The position numbers were made by a program, and so were the translations under genes. This document shows, one piece after another, positions 1 through 6,801 of a stretch of DNA of 64,000 nt (position 1 is its first letter; every line of letters begins with the position of its first letter). The notes beneath the pieces are model-generated. The model did no database searches. It worked only from the letters and a program-made list of their open reading frames with translations, and had not been told where the DNA came from. Source of the stretch: an uncultured Eubacteriales bacterium (GTDB lineage: Bacteria; Bacillota; Clostridia; Lachnospirales; Lachnospiraceae); NCBI GenBank assembly GCA_900314885.1, contig OMWY01000003.1:1-64000 (forward strand), given 5' to 3'.

Positions 1-566
1 TCACAAAGAACATCAACCGGATTACCCGTCACATGTCCTCCCTTGAGGAGGACATTTGCCCCATATTTATGAGAAATGAATTTCGCCCCGTCAATCATTT
101 CTTCTTCCGAATCTATTAGGCAGTCATCCGATATAAAATAATCCGCCTCGGGGATATTTGGTGTTATTAACGCAACCTCTGGAAATAATAAGTCAGCCAT
201 TTCATAAAAGGCTTCCTCACTAAGGAGTCTCCTCCCCGATGTGCTGAAAATTATCGGGTCGAGGACAATATTTTCAAGCTTGTAATCCTCTATGATGTCA
301 GCTATGATACGAACTTTATTCGCTGAATACACCATTCCGATTTTTACAGCGTCCGGAAAAATATCAGTGATATCAGCCCGCAATTCATTTTCAAATACAT
401 CATCGGGAATTTCAAATATATCCTTTACTTCCATTGTGTTCTGGGCAGTGACCGCCGTTATTGCGGTCATGCCATAGACACCATTTGCAAACATTGTCTT
501 AAGATCAGCTTCTATACCCGCGCCACCACCGGAATCACTGCCTGCTATGGTTAATACCTTTTTCAT
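1..566 (-). CDS. thiD: Hydroxymethylpyrimidine/phosphomethylpyrimidine kinase (partial, C-terminus off window)
   Basis: Translation from the ATG at 566 begins MKKVLTIAGSDSGGGAGIEA, the ribokinase-fold ThiD signature, and stays open to the window edge (about 188 residues of a normal 260-270). ThiD phosphorylates HMP and HMP-P in the cytoplasm to give HMP-PP, the pyrimidine half of thiamine. The ATG overlaps the thiW stop (ATGA), so it is the last visible gene of the thiM-thiE-thiW-thiD operon and should share the TPP riboswitch. The C-terminal part cannot be assessed. No biosynthetic thiC or thiG is visible, so salvage is the likely role. Confidence 0.93.
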   Translation of the reverse strand, partial: MKKVLTIAGSDSGGGAGIEADLKTMFANGVYGMTAITAVTAQNTMEVKDIFEIPDDVFENELRADITDIFPDAVKIGMVYSANKVRIIADIIEDYKLENIVLDPIIFSTSGRRLLSEEAFYEMADLLFPEVALITPNIPEADYFISDDCLIDSEEEMIDGAKFISHKYGANVLLKGGHVTGNPVDVLC

Positions 567-1099
567 GCTTTAGCCTTTTTCATAAGCTCATTCTCATTTA
601 AAGCGTGCTGCATATAATAAAGAGCTCCTGTCTTCTTAAAGACAAATATCAATATCGCGGCAAAAATTGAACCGCCTACTGTACTTACAAGGAATGGAAT
701 AACATAGGTAAATAATGCCGCCTCACGCCCCATTATAAATGATGCTATAGGGTAGCTAAGCATACCACCTAAAATTCCCGTGCCTAAAACCTCGGCGATA
801 CAGGTAGGAATAATCTTCTTTAATTTATCATATGCTATTCCGGCAAGCAACGCTCCAACCATGGACCCCGGGAAGGCGAGAAGTGTGCCTGTGCCTAGAA
901 GATTCCTGATTAATGACGTACAAAAGGCTATCCCCAAGCCATAAAATGGTCCTAAGATAACAGCAGAGAGTACATTTACCATATGCTGTACAGGGAAGCA
1001 TTTTGAAGCTCCGATAGGAATGGAAAATGCTGATAATATTACAGCAAGGGCCGTAAACATTCCGGCAACAGCGAGTTTCTTGACATTGATCTTTTTCAT
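563..1099 (-). CDS. thiW: Energy-coupling factor transporter S component ThiW
   Basis: 178 residues, highly hydrophobic, with about five to six membrane segments after a short basic N-terminus (MKKINVKKLAVAGMFTAL). The first segment contains the ALAVILSAFSIPIGASKCFPVQHM stretch typical of the ThiW S-component, which binds the thiazole moiety for an ECF transporter; the EcfA/EcfT energising module is not in the window. It lies between thiE (40-bp gap) and thiD (4-bp ATGA overlap), so uptake is genetically coupled to ThiM and ThiE, which use the thiazole. Assignment to thiazole rather than another thiamine precursor is from family knowledge and operon context. Confidence 0.88.
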   Translation of the reverse strand: MKKINVKKLAVAGMFTALAVILSAFSIPIGASKCFPVQHMVNVLSAVILGPFYGLGIAFCTSLIRNLLGTGTLLAFPGSMVGALLAGIAYDKLKKIIPTCIAEVLGTGILGGMLSYPIASFIMGREAALFTYVIPFLVSTVGGSIFAAILIFVFKKTGALYYMQHALNENELMKKAKA

Positions 1100-1138
1100 T
1101 TTTAATACCTCTTTTATAAATATTTTTAGTACACAAGA

Positions 1139-1771
1139 TTAATAAAAGTACTTCTGAGACAAATCCAGTAATTTCTTAGCTGACTCAGAAATATTATCTG
1201 AATTAAATATGGCGCTTATAACGGCAATACCGGCTACTCCGGTACCACTCAATTCGTTTATATTATTTACGCCGATTCCTCCAATCGCTACGACAGGAAT
1301 ATTAACGCACCCGGTTATTTCCTTGTACATTTCAGTTGTTACGGGGACAGTATCAGACTTTGTAATGGAAGGAAAGGCTGCGCCTACGCCAAGGTAGTCA
1401 GCGACATCCTCCTCGGCCCTCAAGGCTTCAGTAAGATTATGTGCGGTAGCGCCGATTATCGCCTCCGTTCCCAATAATCTTCTCGCATCCTTAATCGAAC
1501 CGTCCTTTTGTCCCAAATGAACTCCGTCCGCCTTGACCTTGTAAGCCACATGAGGATTATCATTTATTATTAACGGAATTCCATATTTTTCGCAAATAGG
1601 TTTTAAAAGCAAAGCCTCAGATATTAATTCATCCTCGCCTGCTTCCTTATCACGCAGCTGAAGCATGGTAATTCCACCCTTACAGGCTTCAAGAACAGCC
1701 TCGGTTTTACTTCTTCCATTCAAATATCGCCAGTCGGTGATTGCGTATAATTGTAATTTTTCTTTATTCAT
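1139..1771 (-). CDS. thiE: Thiamine-phosphate synthase
   Basis: 210 residues, the usual ThiE length. TIM-barrel enzyme that joins HMP-PP and THZ-P to thiamine phosphate. Visible signatures: the QLRDKEAGEDE segment (diphosphate/Mg binding), LIINDNPHVA and DGVHLGQKDG in the middle, and the glycine-rich phosphate-binding VVAIGGIGVNNINEL near residues 160-175. The start at 1771 overlaps the thiM stop by 8 bp, typical of translational coupling. All key motifs are present and it looks functional. Confidence 0.95.
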   Translation of the reverse strand: MNKEKLQLYAITDWRYLNGRSKTEAVLEACKGGITMLQLRDKEAGEDELISEALLLKPICEKYGIPLIINDNPHVAYKVKADGVHLGQKDGSIKDARRLLGTEAIIGATAHNLTEALRAEEDVADYLGVGAAFPSITKSDTVPVTTEMYKEITGCVNIPVVAIGGIGVNNINELSGTGVAGIAVISAIFNSDNISESAKKLLDLSQKYFY

Positions 1772-2540
1772 AATACTCGCTTAATTCATCAATTAAAAAT
1801 GTCCTGAAGGTCTCAGTTCCCGCGTGACCTGACAACTTCATTTTTCTCTCTGCTTCAAGGGCAGAGTCGCCGTAAAATTTTAAAGCTTCACAGGTCATGT
1901 CAAATTCGGCAGTCTTACTGTTATCCATATCAGCGGCAAGGGCTGCGGTTAGTACGCCGGAGAGCATGCATCCTCCTCCGGTTATTTTTGTAAGCAATGG
2001 TGTTCCGGTATTGATATATTCTATTCTTTCTCCGGAAACAGCCATATCTGTCTCACCGGTAATTGCTAGAATAAATCCTGTTTCCTTTGAGAAATCGGAA
2101 AATATTTTCGCGTATGAGTCGATATCCGATTGCCCTTTATCTGCCTCCGACAAAATCATCCCTGTCGCTAGAAAATATATTTCTCTGAGATTTCCCCTTA
2201 TCACTAGCCTATCCGCCGACCTCAATATTTTTTTTATGAAGTCCCGTCTAAGGCCTGTACTAAAGCATGCTACAGGGTCAAGCACAAGGGGAATAGCTTT
2301 CTTCTTTGCCGCCTCAAGGGACAGGAAGTAGCTCTTAATTCTTGTGTTATCCGGCGTGCCCGTATTTAAGAGAAGGGCGTCCACCCCTTCGGTTATTTCG
2401 TAAACCTCCATCGGCGATATTGCGGCGATTGGTATAGCGCCAAGGGCAAGAATACTGTCAACCACAAATGGCAGCGAGGCATTATTTGAAATAACATGAA
2501 TTTTTGGTTTGCTTTTTCTTATTTTTTCTCTGATATTCAT
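1764..2540 (-). CDS. thiM: Hydroxyethylthiazole kinase
   Basis: 258 residues from the ATG at 2540 (MNIREKIRKSKPKIHVISN), matching the usual ThiM N-terminus. Ribokinase-like fold phosphorylating hydroxyethylthiazole. The LDPVACFSTGLRR and ITGGGCMLSGVLTAALA motifs (anion hole and catalytic Cys/Gly-rich loop) are visible. An upstream in-frame ATG at 2606 exists but lies inside the intrinsic terminator of the riboswitch, so it is very unlikely to be used. No strong Shine-Dalgarno is visible before 2540, leaving some start uncertainty. First gene of the salvage operon. Confidence 0.92.
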   Translation of the reverse strand: MNIREKIRKSKPKIHVISNNASLPFVVDSILALGAIPIAAISPMEVYEITEGVDALLLNTGTPDNTRIKSYFLSLEAAKKKAIPLVLDPVACFSTGLRRDFIKKILRSADRLVIRGNLREIYFLATGMILSEADKGQSDIDSYAKIFSDFSKETGFILAITGETDMAVSGERIEYINTGTPLLTKITGGGCMLSGVLTAALAADMDNSKTAEFDMTCEALKFYGDSALEAERKMKLSGHAGTETFRTFLIDELSEYYE

Positions 2541-2593
2541 AATTAGCGCTGAGAGTATTTGCGTGGAAAAATCGCGACAAAAGAACCGATACA

Positions 2594-2627
2594 GAAAAAC
2601 GCACATACCAAAATAAAGTATATGCGT
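2594..2627 (-). terminator. Riboswitch-controlled intrinsic terminator upstream of thiM
   Basis: On the minus strand ACGCATATAC (2627-2618) pairs with GTATGTGCGT (2608-2599) allowing G-U pairs, and is followed by TTTTT at 2599-2595. It lies 16 nt after the TPP aptamer and before the thiM start, the standard transcription-attenuation expression platform. Confidence 0.82.
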
Positions 2628-2642
2628 CTCTTATCAATAAGC

Positions 2643-2717
2643 ATCCCTACGTTGGCATTATCCAAATCAGGTTAACGGTCGTGCAATGCACCTCTCAGCC
2701 TTTCAGCTCCCGTGTTC
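2643..2717 (-). promoter_or_regulatory. TPP riboswitch (THI element)
   Basis: Minus-strand sequence contains the conserved aptamer blocks in order: GGGAGC, GGCTGAGAGG, GACCGTTAACCTGAT, GGATAATGCCAACGTAGGGA. These are the pyrimidine- and pyrophosphate-sensing cores of the TPP aptamer. The aptamer precedes an intrinsic terminator and thiM, so thiamine pyrophosphate should switch the operon off by premature termination. Confidence 0.95.
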
Positions 2718-2752
2718 TATATTAAATTGTATGCGTTACCGCAACGAAACCT

Positions 2753-2781
2753 ACTATAACACAATAGAAATAGAAAGTCAA
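2753..2781 (-). promoter_or_regulatory. Sigma-70 type promoter of the thi operon
   Basis: Minus strand: -35 TTGACT (2781-2776), 17-nt spacer, -10 TATAGT (2758-2753). It places the transcription start about 30 nt before the TPP aptamer. Confidence 0.8.
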
Positions 2782-2802
2782 GATATAAATAATATTCTTA
2801 TT

Positions 2803-2852
2803 AGCCTCCCTCTTGAGGGAGGTGTCACGACTTAGTCGTGACAGAAGGAGTA
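2803..2852. repeat. Short palindromic repeat element (CTCCCTC family), copy 1
   Basis: Two adjacent hairpins: GCCTCCCTC/GAGGGAGGT (2804-2823) and GTCACGACT/AGTCGTGAC (2824-2842). The stop codon of the PHP phosphatase gene (2825-2827) lies inside the second palindrome, so the element supplies the last residues of that protein. The element at 63541-63616 shares the first hairpin and the TGTCA that follows it. Confidence 0.7.
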
Positions 2853-3619
2853 GTAAAAGGATTCCTCAATTCCACTGTTTCAAGCAGATGAAGTCCATAA
2901 GCCTTAACCATCTTTTCTCCCTTGGGAAGACTCACTTCATCATATACCACATCCGCGCTGTGAGCGTCAGACCCGAAAATCACATCACAGCCTTCCTCTC
3001 CCGCTATCTTAAAGAATCGAGGATTAGGATAATTTCTGTTTGAGCGAAGCCCCTGGAAATTTATTTCAAGTGGAATATGTAATTCACTTGCTTTTTTACA
3101 AAGCTTCCTCATCCAATAATCATATATCTTTTCATCCCCGACAAAATTCATAACATCAGGATGAGCAAAATAAGTGAAGCGTCCTGTCTCAAGGGCTTCC
3201 GCAGTCTGATAATAATATCTCTCAAGAGTTTTCGGATCATCAGTTTCCATAAAAGGACTCACATCTTTTATTTCGTTTCCGAGCCAGTGCTGGCCTAAAA
3301 TAAAATATTCGATAGGGAACCGGCTTTCGAACTTAATGAGTTCATCAAAATATGCCGGATAATATTCCACTTCAAGTCCAATATGAATTTCTATATCATC
3401 CTTATATTCTTCCCTTAATTTGCTGACCGTAGTTACATAATCCTCGAGCTGGTCCATTTTCATTTTAGAATGGTCAACAAAATCTCCCGGATATGGCTGT
3501 GGCGTATGGTCGGAAAATCCGAGTATCTTAAAATGTCCTATAGCCGCTTCTATATATTCACGCTCAGTCCCGGTTGCATGGTTACACCGCCAGGTATGAG
3601 TGTGGTAATTTGCTATCAT
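2825..3619 (-). CDS. PHP-domain phosphatase, histidinol-phosphatase (HisJ/HisK) family
   Basis: 264 residues. N-terminal MIANYHTHTWRCNHATG carries the PHP metal ligands (HTHTxRCNH), followed by GFSDHTPQPYPG, a GLEVEYYP block, the LGQHWLG motif, YFAHPDVMN, EINFQGLR and FGSDAHSA near the C-terminus. The order matches histidinol-phosphatases of the PHP type, which dephosphorylate L-histidinol phosphate with a polynuclear metal centre. No other his gene is nearby, so a different phosphoester substrate is possible. It lies 10 bp downstream of corA. The last residues come from a palindromic repeat. Confidence 0.85.
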   Translation of the reverse strand: MIANYHTHTWRCNHATGTEREYIEAAIGHFKILGFSDHTPQPYPGDFVDHSKMKMDQLEDYVTTVSKLREEYKDDIEIHIGLEVEYYPAYFDELIKFESRFPIEYFILGQHWLGNEIKDVSPFMETDDPKTLERYYYQTAEALETGRFTYFAHPDVMNFVGDEKIYDYWMRKLCKKASELHIPLEINFQGLRSNRNYPNPRFFKIAGEEGCDVIFGSDAHSADVVYDEVSLPKGEKMVKAYGLHLLETVELRNPFTTPSVTTKS

Positions 3620-3629
3620 TAATAAAACC

Positions 3630-4562
3630 TCACATCATCTTCTTAATCTTAAGAATCAATACCATAACAAGGCAGGCAATAATATTAATTATCATCACAA
3701 TTAAAAAGCCTGCGGAAAGATTTCCAAAAGGTAACTTCACATTCATTCCCCAAACGCCTGTGATAATCGTAGGAATAGCCATTACAATTGTCATGGATGT
3801 AAGGAATTTCATGGTGTCATTCATTCTGTTATTAATAACAGTTGAAAATAGCTCGCTTGTAGCTTTAATGATATCCTGGTAAATCTTTGTAGTTTCTATC
3901 GCCTGCATATTTTCGATAATTGTATCATCGAGCAGCTCCTCATCTTCCTCATGCTCACGAAGAATCCTGTAGCGCTTTATCCTGTCAAGGACAGAAGAAT
4001 TCGCCCTAAGTGAAGTCGCGAAGTACACGAGGTTTGACTCAAGGTAATGGAGACGCATAAGATCGCGGTCCTCGAGACCTTCATTTACCTTATTCTCAAT
4101 CTCTGTTCTCGACCTGTCGATTTTCCTGAGAAGATTCTGGTAGACAAGGCAGCAGTTATATATAACCTGTGTCGCGAATCTCTTAGGTTTCTTGGTAGAG
4201 AAATTCCTTATACGCTGGTCAACAAAATCCTTTACTACATTCGTCTCTTTTGAGCAAACAGTTATTACCGCCCCATTTGCTATAATTATTCCAAGAGGGA
4301 TGGTAGTATAGGATATATCTACATTTACCATCTCCTGAGTTGGAATATCTATAAGAATAAGAGTATAATTCTCCTCGGTGATTACACGCGAGGACTCATC
4401 CTCATCGAGAGCGGCACGGACATCAGCAAGCTCTATATTATACTCTTCACTGACCTTTTCGCACTCATGCTCAGTGGGGTTAGTAAGCTTAATCCAGCAG
4501 CCGGGCTGCTCATTTTTAATTTCGCCTATTCTCCCATTTTCTGTAATATAAACACTAAACAT
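3630..4562 (-). CDS. corA: CorA-family divalent cation transporter
   Basis: 310 residues. Long cytoplasmic N-terminal alpha/beta and helical domain (1-245), then two C-terminal membrane helices. The first ends in the selectivity motif GVWGMNV (G-M-N is diagnostic for CorA Mg2+/Co2+ channels) and a Lys-rich tail follows the second. The start at 4562 has a Shine-Dalgarno ATAGGAGAG. Likely pentameric in the membrane, importing Mg2+ or a related divalent ion; the exact metal cannot be told from sequence. Downstream of galE with a 58-bp gap, in the same direction. Confidence 0.92.
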   Translation of the reverse strand: MFSVYITENGRIGEIKNEQPGCWIKLTNPTEHECEKVSEEYNIELADVRAALDEDESSRVITEENYTLILIDIPTQEMVNVDISYTTIPLGIIIANGAVITVCSKETNVVKDFVDQRIRNFSTKKPKRFATQVIYNCCLVYQNLLRKIDRSRTEIENKVNEGLEDRDLMRLHYLESNLVYFATSLRANSSVLDRIKRYRILREHEEDEELLDDTIIENMQAIETTKIYQDIIKATSELFSTVINNRMNDTMKFLTSMTIVMAIPTIITGVWGMNVKLPFGNLSAGFLIVMIINIIACLVMVLILKIKKMM

Positions 4563-4620
4563 CCGACCGCTCTCCTATAACATCAATAAAAGTATGGATA
4601 CGTGTTGCTTACGCTACACA

Positions 4621-5637
4621 TCATTTGCGATAACCATCAGGATTCTGCGACTGCCATCTCCAAGAGTCTTCGCACATCTTCTCTATGCCGAATTCTGCCT
4701 TGAAACCAAGTTCCTTCTCTGCCTTAGACGGATCGCAATAGCACTCAGGAATATCCCCATCACGACGAGGCTTGAACTCATAAGGAAGCTCCTTACCGCA
4801 GGCCTTCTCAAAAGCATGGAATACATCAAGCACAGAGTATCCCTGACCTGTACCGAGATTATAAATTCTTACATCAGGCGCTTCGCTAAACTTCTTAAGC
4901 GCTAATACATGGCCTCTCGCGAGATCTACAACGTGGATATAATCCCTGATGCAGGTGCCATCCTTAGTAGGATAATCATTTCCGAAAATGCCAAGCTTCG
5001 CGAGCTTCCCAACAGCCACCTGAGAAATGTACGGTACAAGGTTGTTAGGAATTCCCTTAGGATCCTCGCCTATAAGTCCACTCTCGTGAGCTCCGATAGG
5101 GTTAAAGTAGCGAAGTAAAATAACTGAAAAATCAGGATCAGCCGTATGGAAATCGGTAAAAATCTGCTCCTGCATCATCTTGGTAGCTCCATATGGTGAA
5201 AATGCCTTGCCGTGAGGCAGATCCTCTGTTATAGGGAGCCTGCTCGGATTTCCGTATACTGTGGCGGATGATGAGAAAATAATATTCTTTACGCCATGTT
5301 CACGCATGGAAGCGCATAAAGTAAGAGTGCCGGTTAAATTGTTGTGATAATATTCAAGAGGCTTATGAACGGACTCACCTACAGCCTTATAGCCTGCGAA
5401 ATGGATTACAGCGTCTATTTTATTCTCATCGAAAATCTTATCCATGGCGGCTCTGTCGAGCATGTCGGCCTCATAGAATTTTACGGATTTCCCGGTGATT
5501 TTTTCAACACGATTAATCGCTTCACGGCTTGAATTATACAGGTTATCGAATACAACAACCTCATGTCCCGCCTTAAGAAGCTCTACGCACGTATGACTTC
5601 CTATGTAGCCTGCGCCACCTGTTACTAAAACTCTCAT
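4621..5637 (-). CDS. galE: UDP-glucose 4-epimerase
   Basis: 338 residues from the ATG at 5637, chosen because AAAGGAG lies just upstream and MRVLVTGGAGYIGSHT starts the NAD-binding Rossmann fold at residue 1. An earlier in-frame ATG at 5682 would add 15 non-homologous residues. Catalytic SDR residues are visible: SSSATVYG (Ser) and YGATK (Tyr/Lys), plus RYFNPIGAH and the C-terminal RDGDIPECY motif. It interconverts UDP-glucose and UDP-galactose for polysaccharide synthesis or galactose use. No Leloir partners are in the window; it sits in a cell-envelope-like cluster with PBP1A. Confidence 0.95.
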   Translation of the reverse strand: MRVLVTGGAGYIGSHTCVELLKAGHEVVVFDNLYNSSREAINRVEKITGKSVKFYEADMLDRAAMDKIFDENKIDAVIHFAGYKAVGESVHKPLEYYHNNLTGTLTLCASMREHGVKNIIFSSSATVYGNPSRLPITEDLPHGKAFSPYGATKMMQEQIFTDFHTADPDFSVILLRYFNPIGAHESGLIGEDPKGIPNNLVPYISQVAVGKLAKLGIFGNDYPTKDGTCIRDYIHVVDLARGHVLALKKFSEAPDVRIYNLGTGQGYSVLDVFHAFEKACGKELPYEFKPRRDGDIPECYCDPSKAEKELGFKAEFGIEKMCEDSWRWQSQNPDGYRK

Positions 5638-5662
5638 ACCTTTGTCTCCTTTGTGTAAGAAT

Positions 5663-6142
5663 CTAGAGTTCTTCAAAAGCAATTTCCTTCTGCTTTAAGA
5701 AGATAGACATATCGGTATCCCAAAGATTGCCGACAGTCTTTTGTATCATAAAATCAGCTAATGAAGCGCCGGTCGTAAGGGTAACGACTCCGTTTTCAAA
5801 GCTGATATTAAGGAACAAACCGGCGTTCTGCCCTGCAGGGCCACCACATTCCGTAACAATTTTATCCGTGGAAGCATCGTTTAATTTAAGTACAGCCTTT
5901 ATCGACAGAGGCGCTCTGCTTCCCTTAACAAGAGATGAGGCAATGGGCCGCACATCAGCCCATTTTACATACCCGCTTTTCTCCTCTTCATTATCAAACC
6001 ATGCGGCATTTTTCTCGCCATTTACGGAAAAAGAAATATCCTTCTTTATCTCTAAATCAACCAGCAGAAAATTGTCAAACACATTTTCAAGCAGGAATTT
6101 ATTCATAAATTCCTTAACGCTTACAACCTTAAATGCCTTCAT
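5663..6142 (-). CDS. DUF5721-like protein of unknown function
   Basis: 159 residues, soluble, no signal peptide or membrane segment. It resembles a small clostridial family (DUF5721 from memory) that often sits near yigZ in Lachnospiraceae. The middle is rich in beta-strand-like segments (FLLVDLEIKKDISFSVNG, WADVRPIASSLVKG). The start overlaps the yigZ stop by 4 bp (ATGA), which implies co-translation. No catalytic motif is recognised. Confidence 0.7.
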   Translation of the reverse strand: MKAFKVVSVKEFMNKFLLENVFDNFLLVDLEIKKDISFSVNGEKNAAWFDNEEEKSGYVKWADVRPIASSLVKGSRAPLSIKAVLKLNDASTDKIVTECGGPAGQNAGLFLNISFENGVVTLTTGASLADFMIQKTVGNLWDTDMSIFLKQKEIAFEEL

Positions 6143-6801
6143 AAAAATATCGCTCTATTGTTTTCCTCATAGTAATCTTTTACTTCTTTTCTTACAGCGC
6201 TTTCTTCCGTAAGCGAACCGCCTGTCATTTCAGTAAGATTCTTATAAAATACAGACTCCTTCTCGACAGTTAATATCACCGGGATTTCCACCTTCTCGCC
6301 ATAAACAATATCACCGATTAAAATCCCTGCGTTATCGCATAGTCTCTGAATTCTCGCAAGTAGTGTATAATCAATATTGAATGTGACTATACTGCCTGTC
6401 TTGACTTCCTTTATTTTTGCGTTAAAAAGTGCTGCCTTGGCGGCTTCCGTGTAGGCTCTTACGAGCCCGCCCGTACCTAACAGAGTCCCTCCGAAATATC
6501 TCGTAACGATAATCATCGCGTCCATAAGATTAGCCCCGGACAGGACGTCAAGAATCGGTTTCCCCGCAGTTCCCGAGGGTTCTCCGTCATCGCTTGAATG
6601 GCGGAGCCCTCCGTCACCCTTAAGTATATAAGCGCTGCAGCTGTGAGACGCGTCATAATATTTCTTCTTCGTATCCTTAAGGGCAGCGGCCGCTTCCTCT
6701 TCGCTTGCTGCTTTGATGAGCTTTGCGATGAACTTTGATTTCTTAACCTCGGTAAGTCCCTCACCGGCCTTTATTACCGTAAAATAACTATTACTGTCCA
6801 T
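6139..6801 (-). CDS. yigZ: YigZ/IMPACT-family protein
   Basis: 220 residues. N-terminal IMPACT domain with KSKFIAKLIKAASEEEA, HSCSAYIL, SDDGEPSGTAGKPIL and VTRYFGGTLLGTGGLVRAYTEAA, the signature of the YigZ family, followed by a ferredoxin-like C-terminal domain of about 70 residues. Bacterial members are proposed to act near translation or proteolysis, but no bacterial reaction is established. It overlaps the PBP1A stop by 11 bp and DUF5721 by 4 bp. Confidence 0.9.
   Translation of the reverse strand: MDSNSYFTVIKAGEGLTEVKKSKFIAKLIKAASEEEAAAALKDTKKKYYDASHSCSAYILKGDGGLRHSSDDGEPSGTAGKPILDVLSGANLMDAMIIVTRYFGGTLLGTGGLVRAYTEAAKAALFNAKIKEVKTGSIVTFNIDYTLLARIQRLCDNAGILIGDIVYGEKVEIPVILTVEKESVFYKNLTEMTGGSLTEESAVRKEVKDYYEENNRAIFL

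Noticed and set aside
2541-2606. N-terminal extension of thiM from the ATG at 2606
   Set aside because: This ATG lies within the intrinsic terminator hairpin of the TPP riboswitch, and ThiM proteins start at the later Met.
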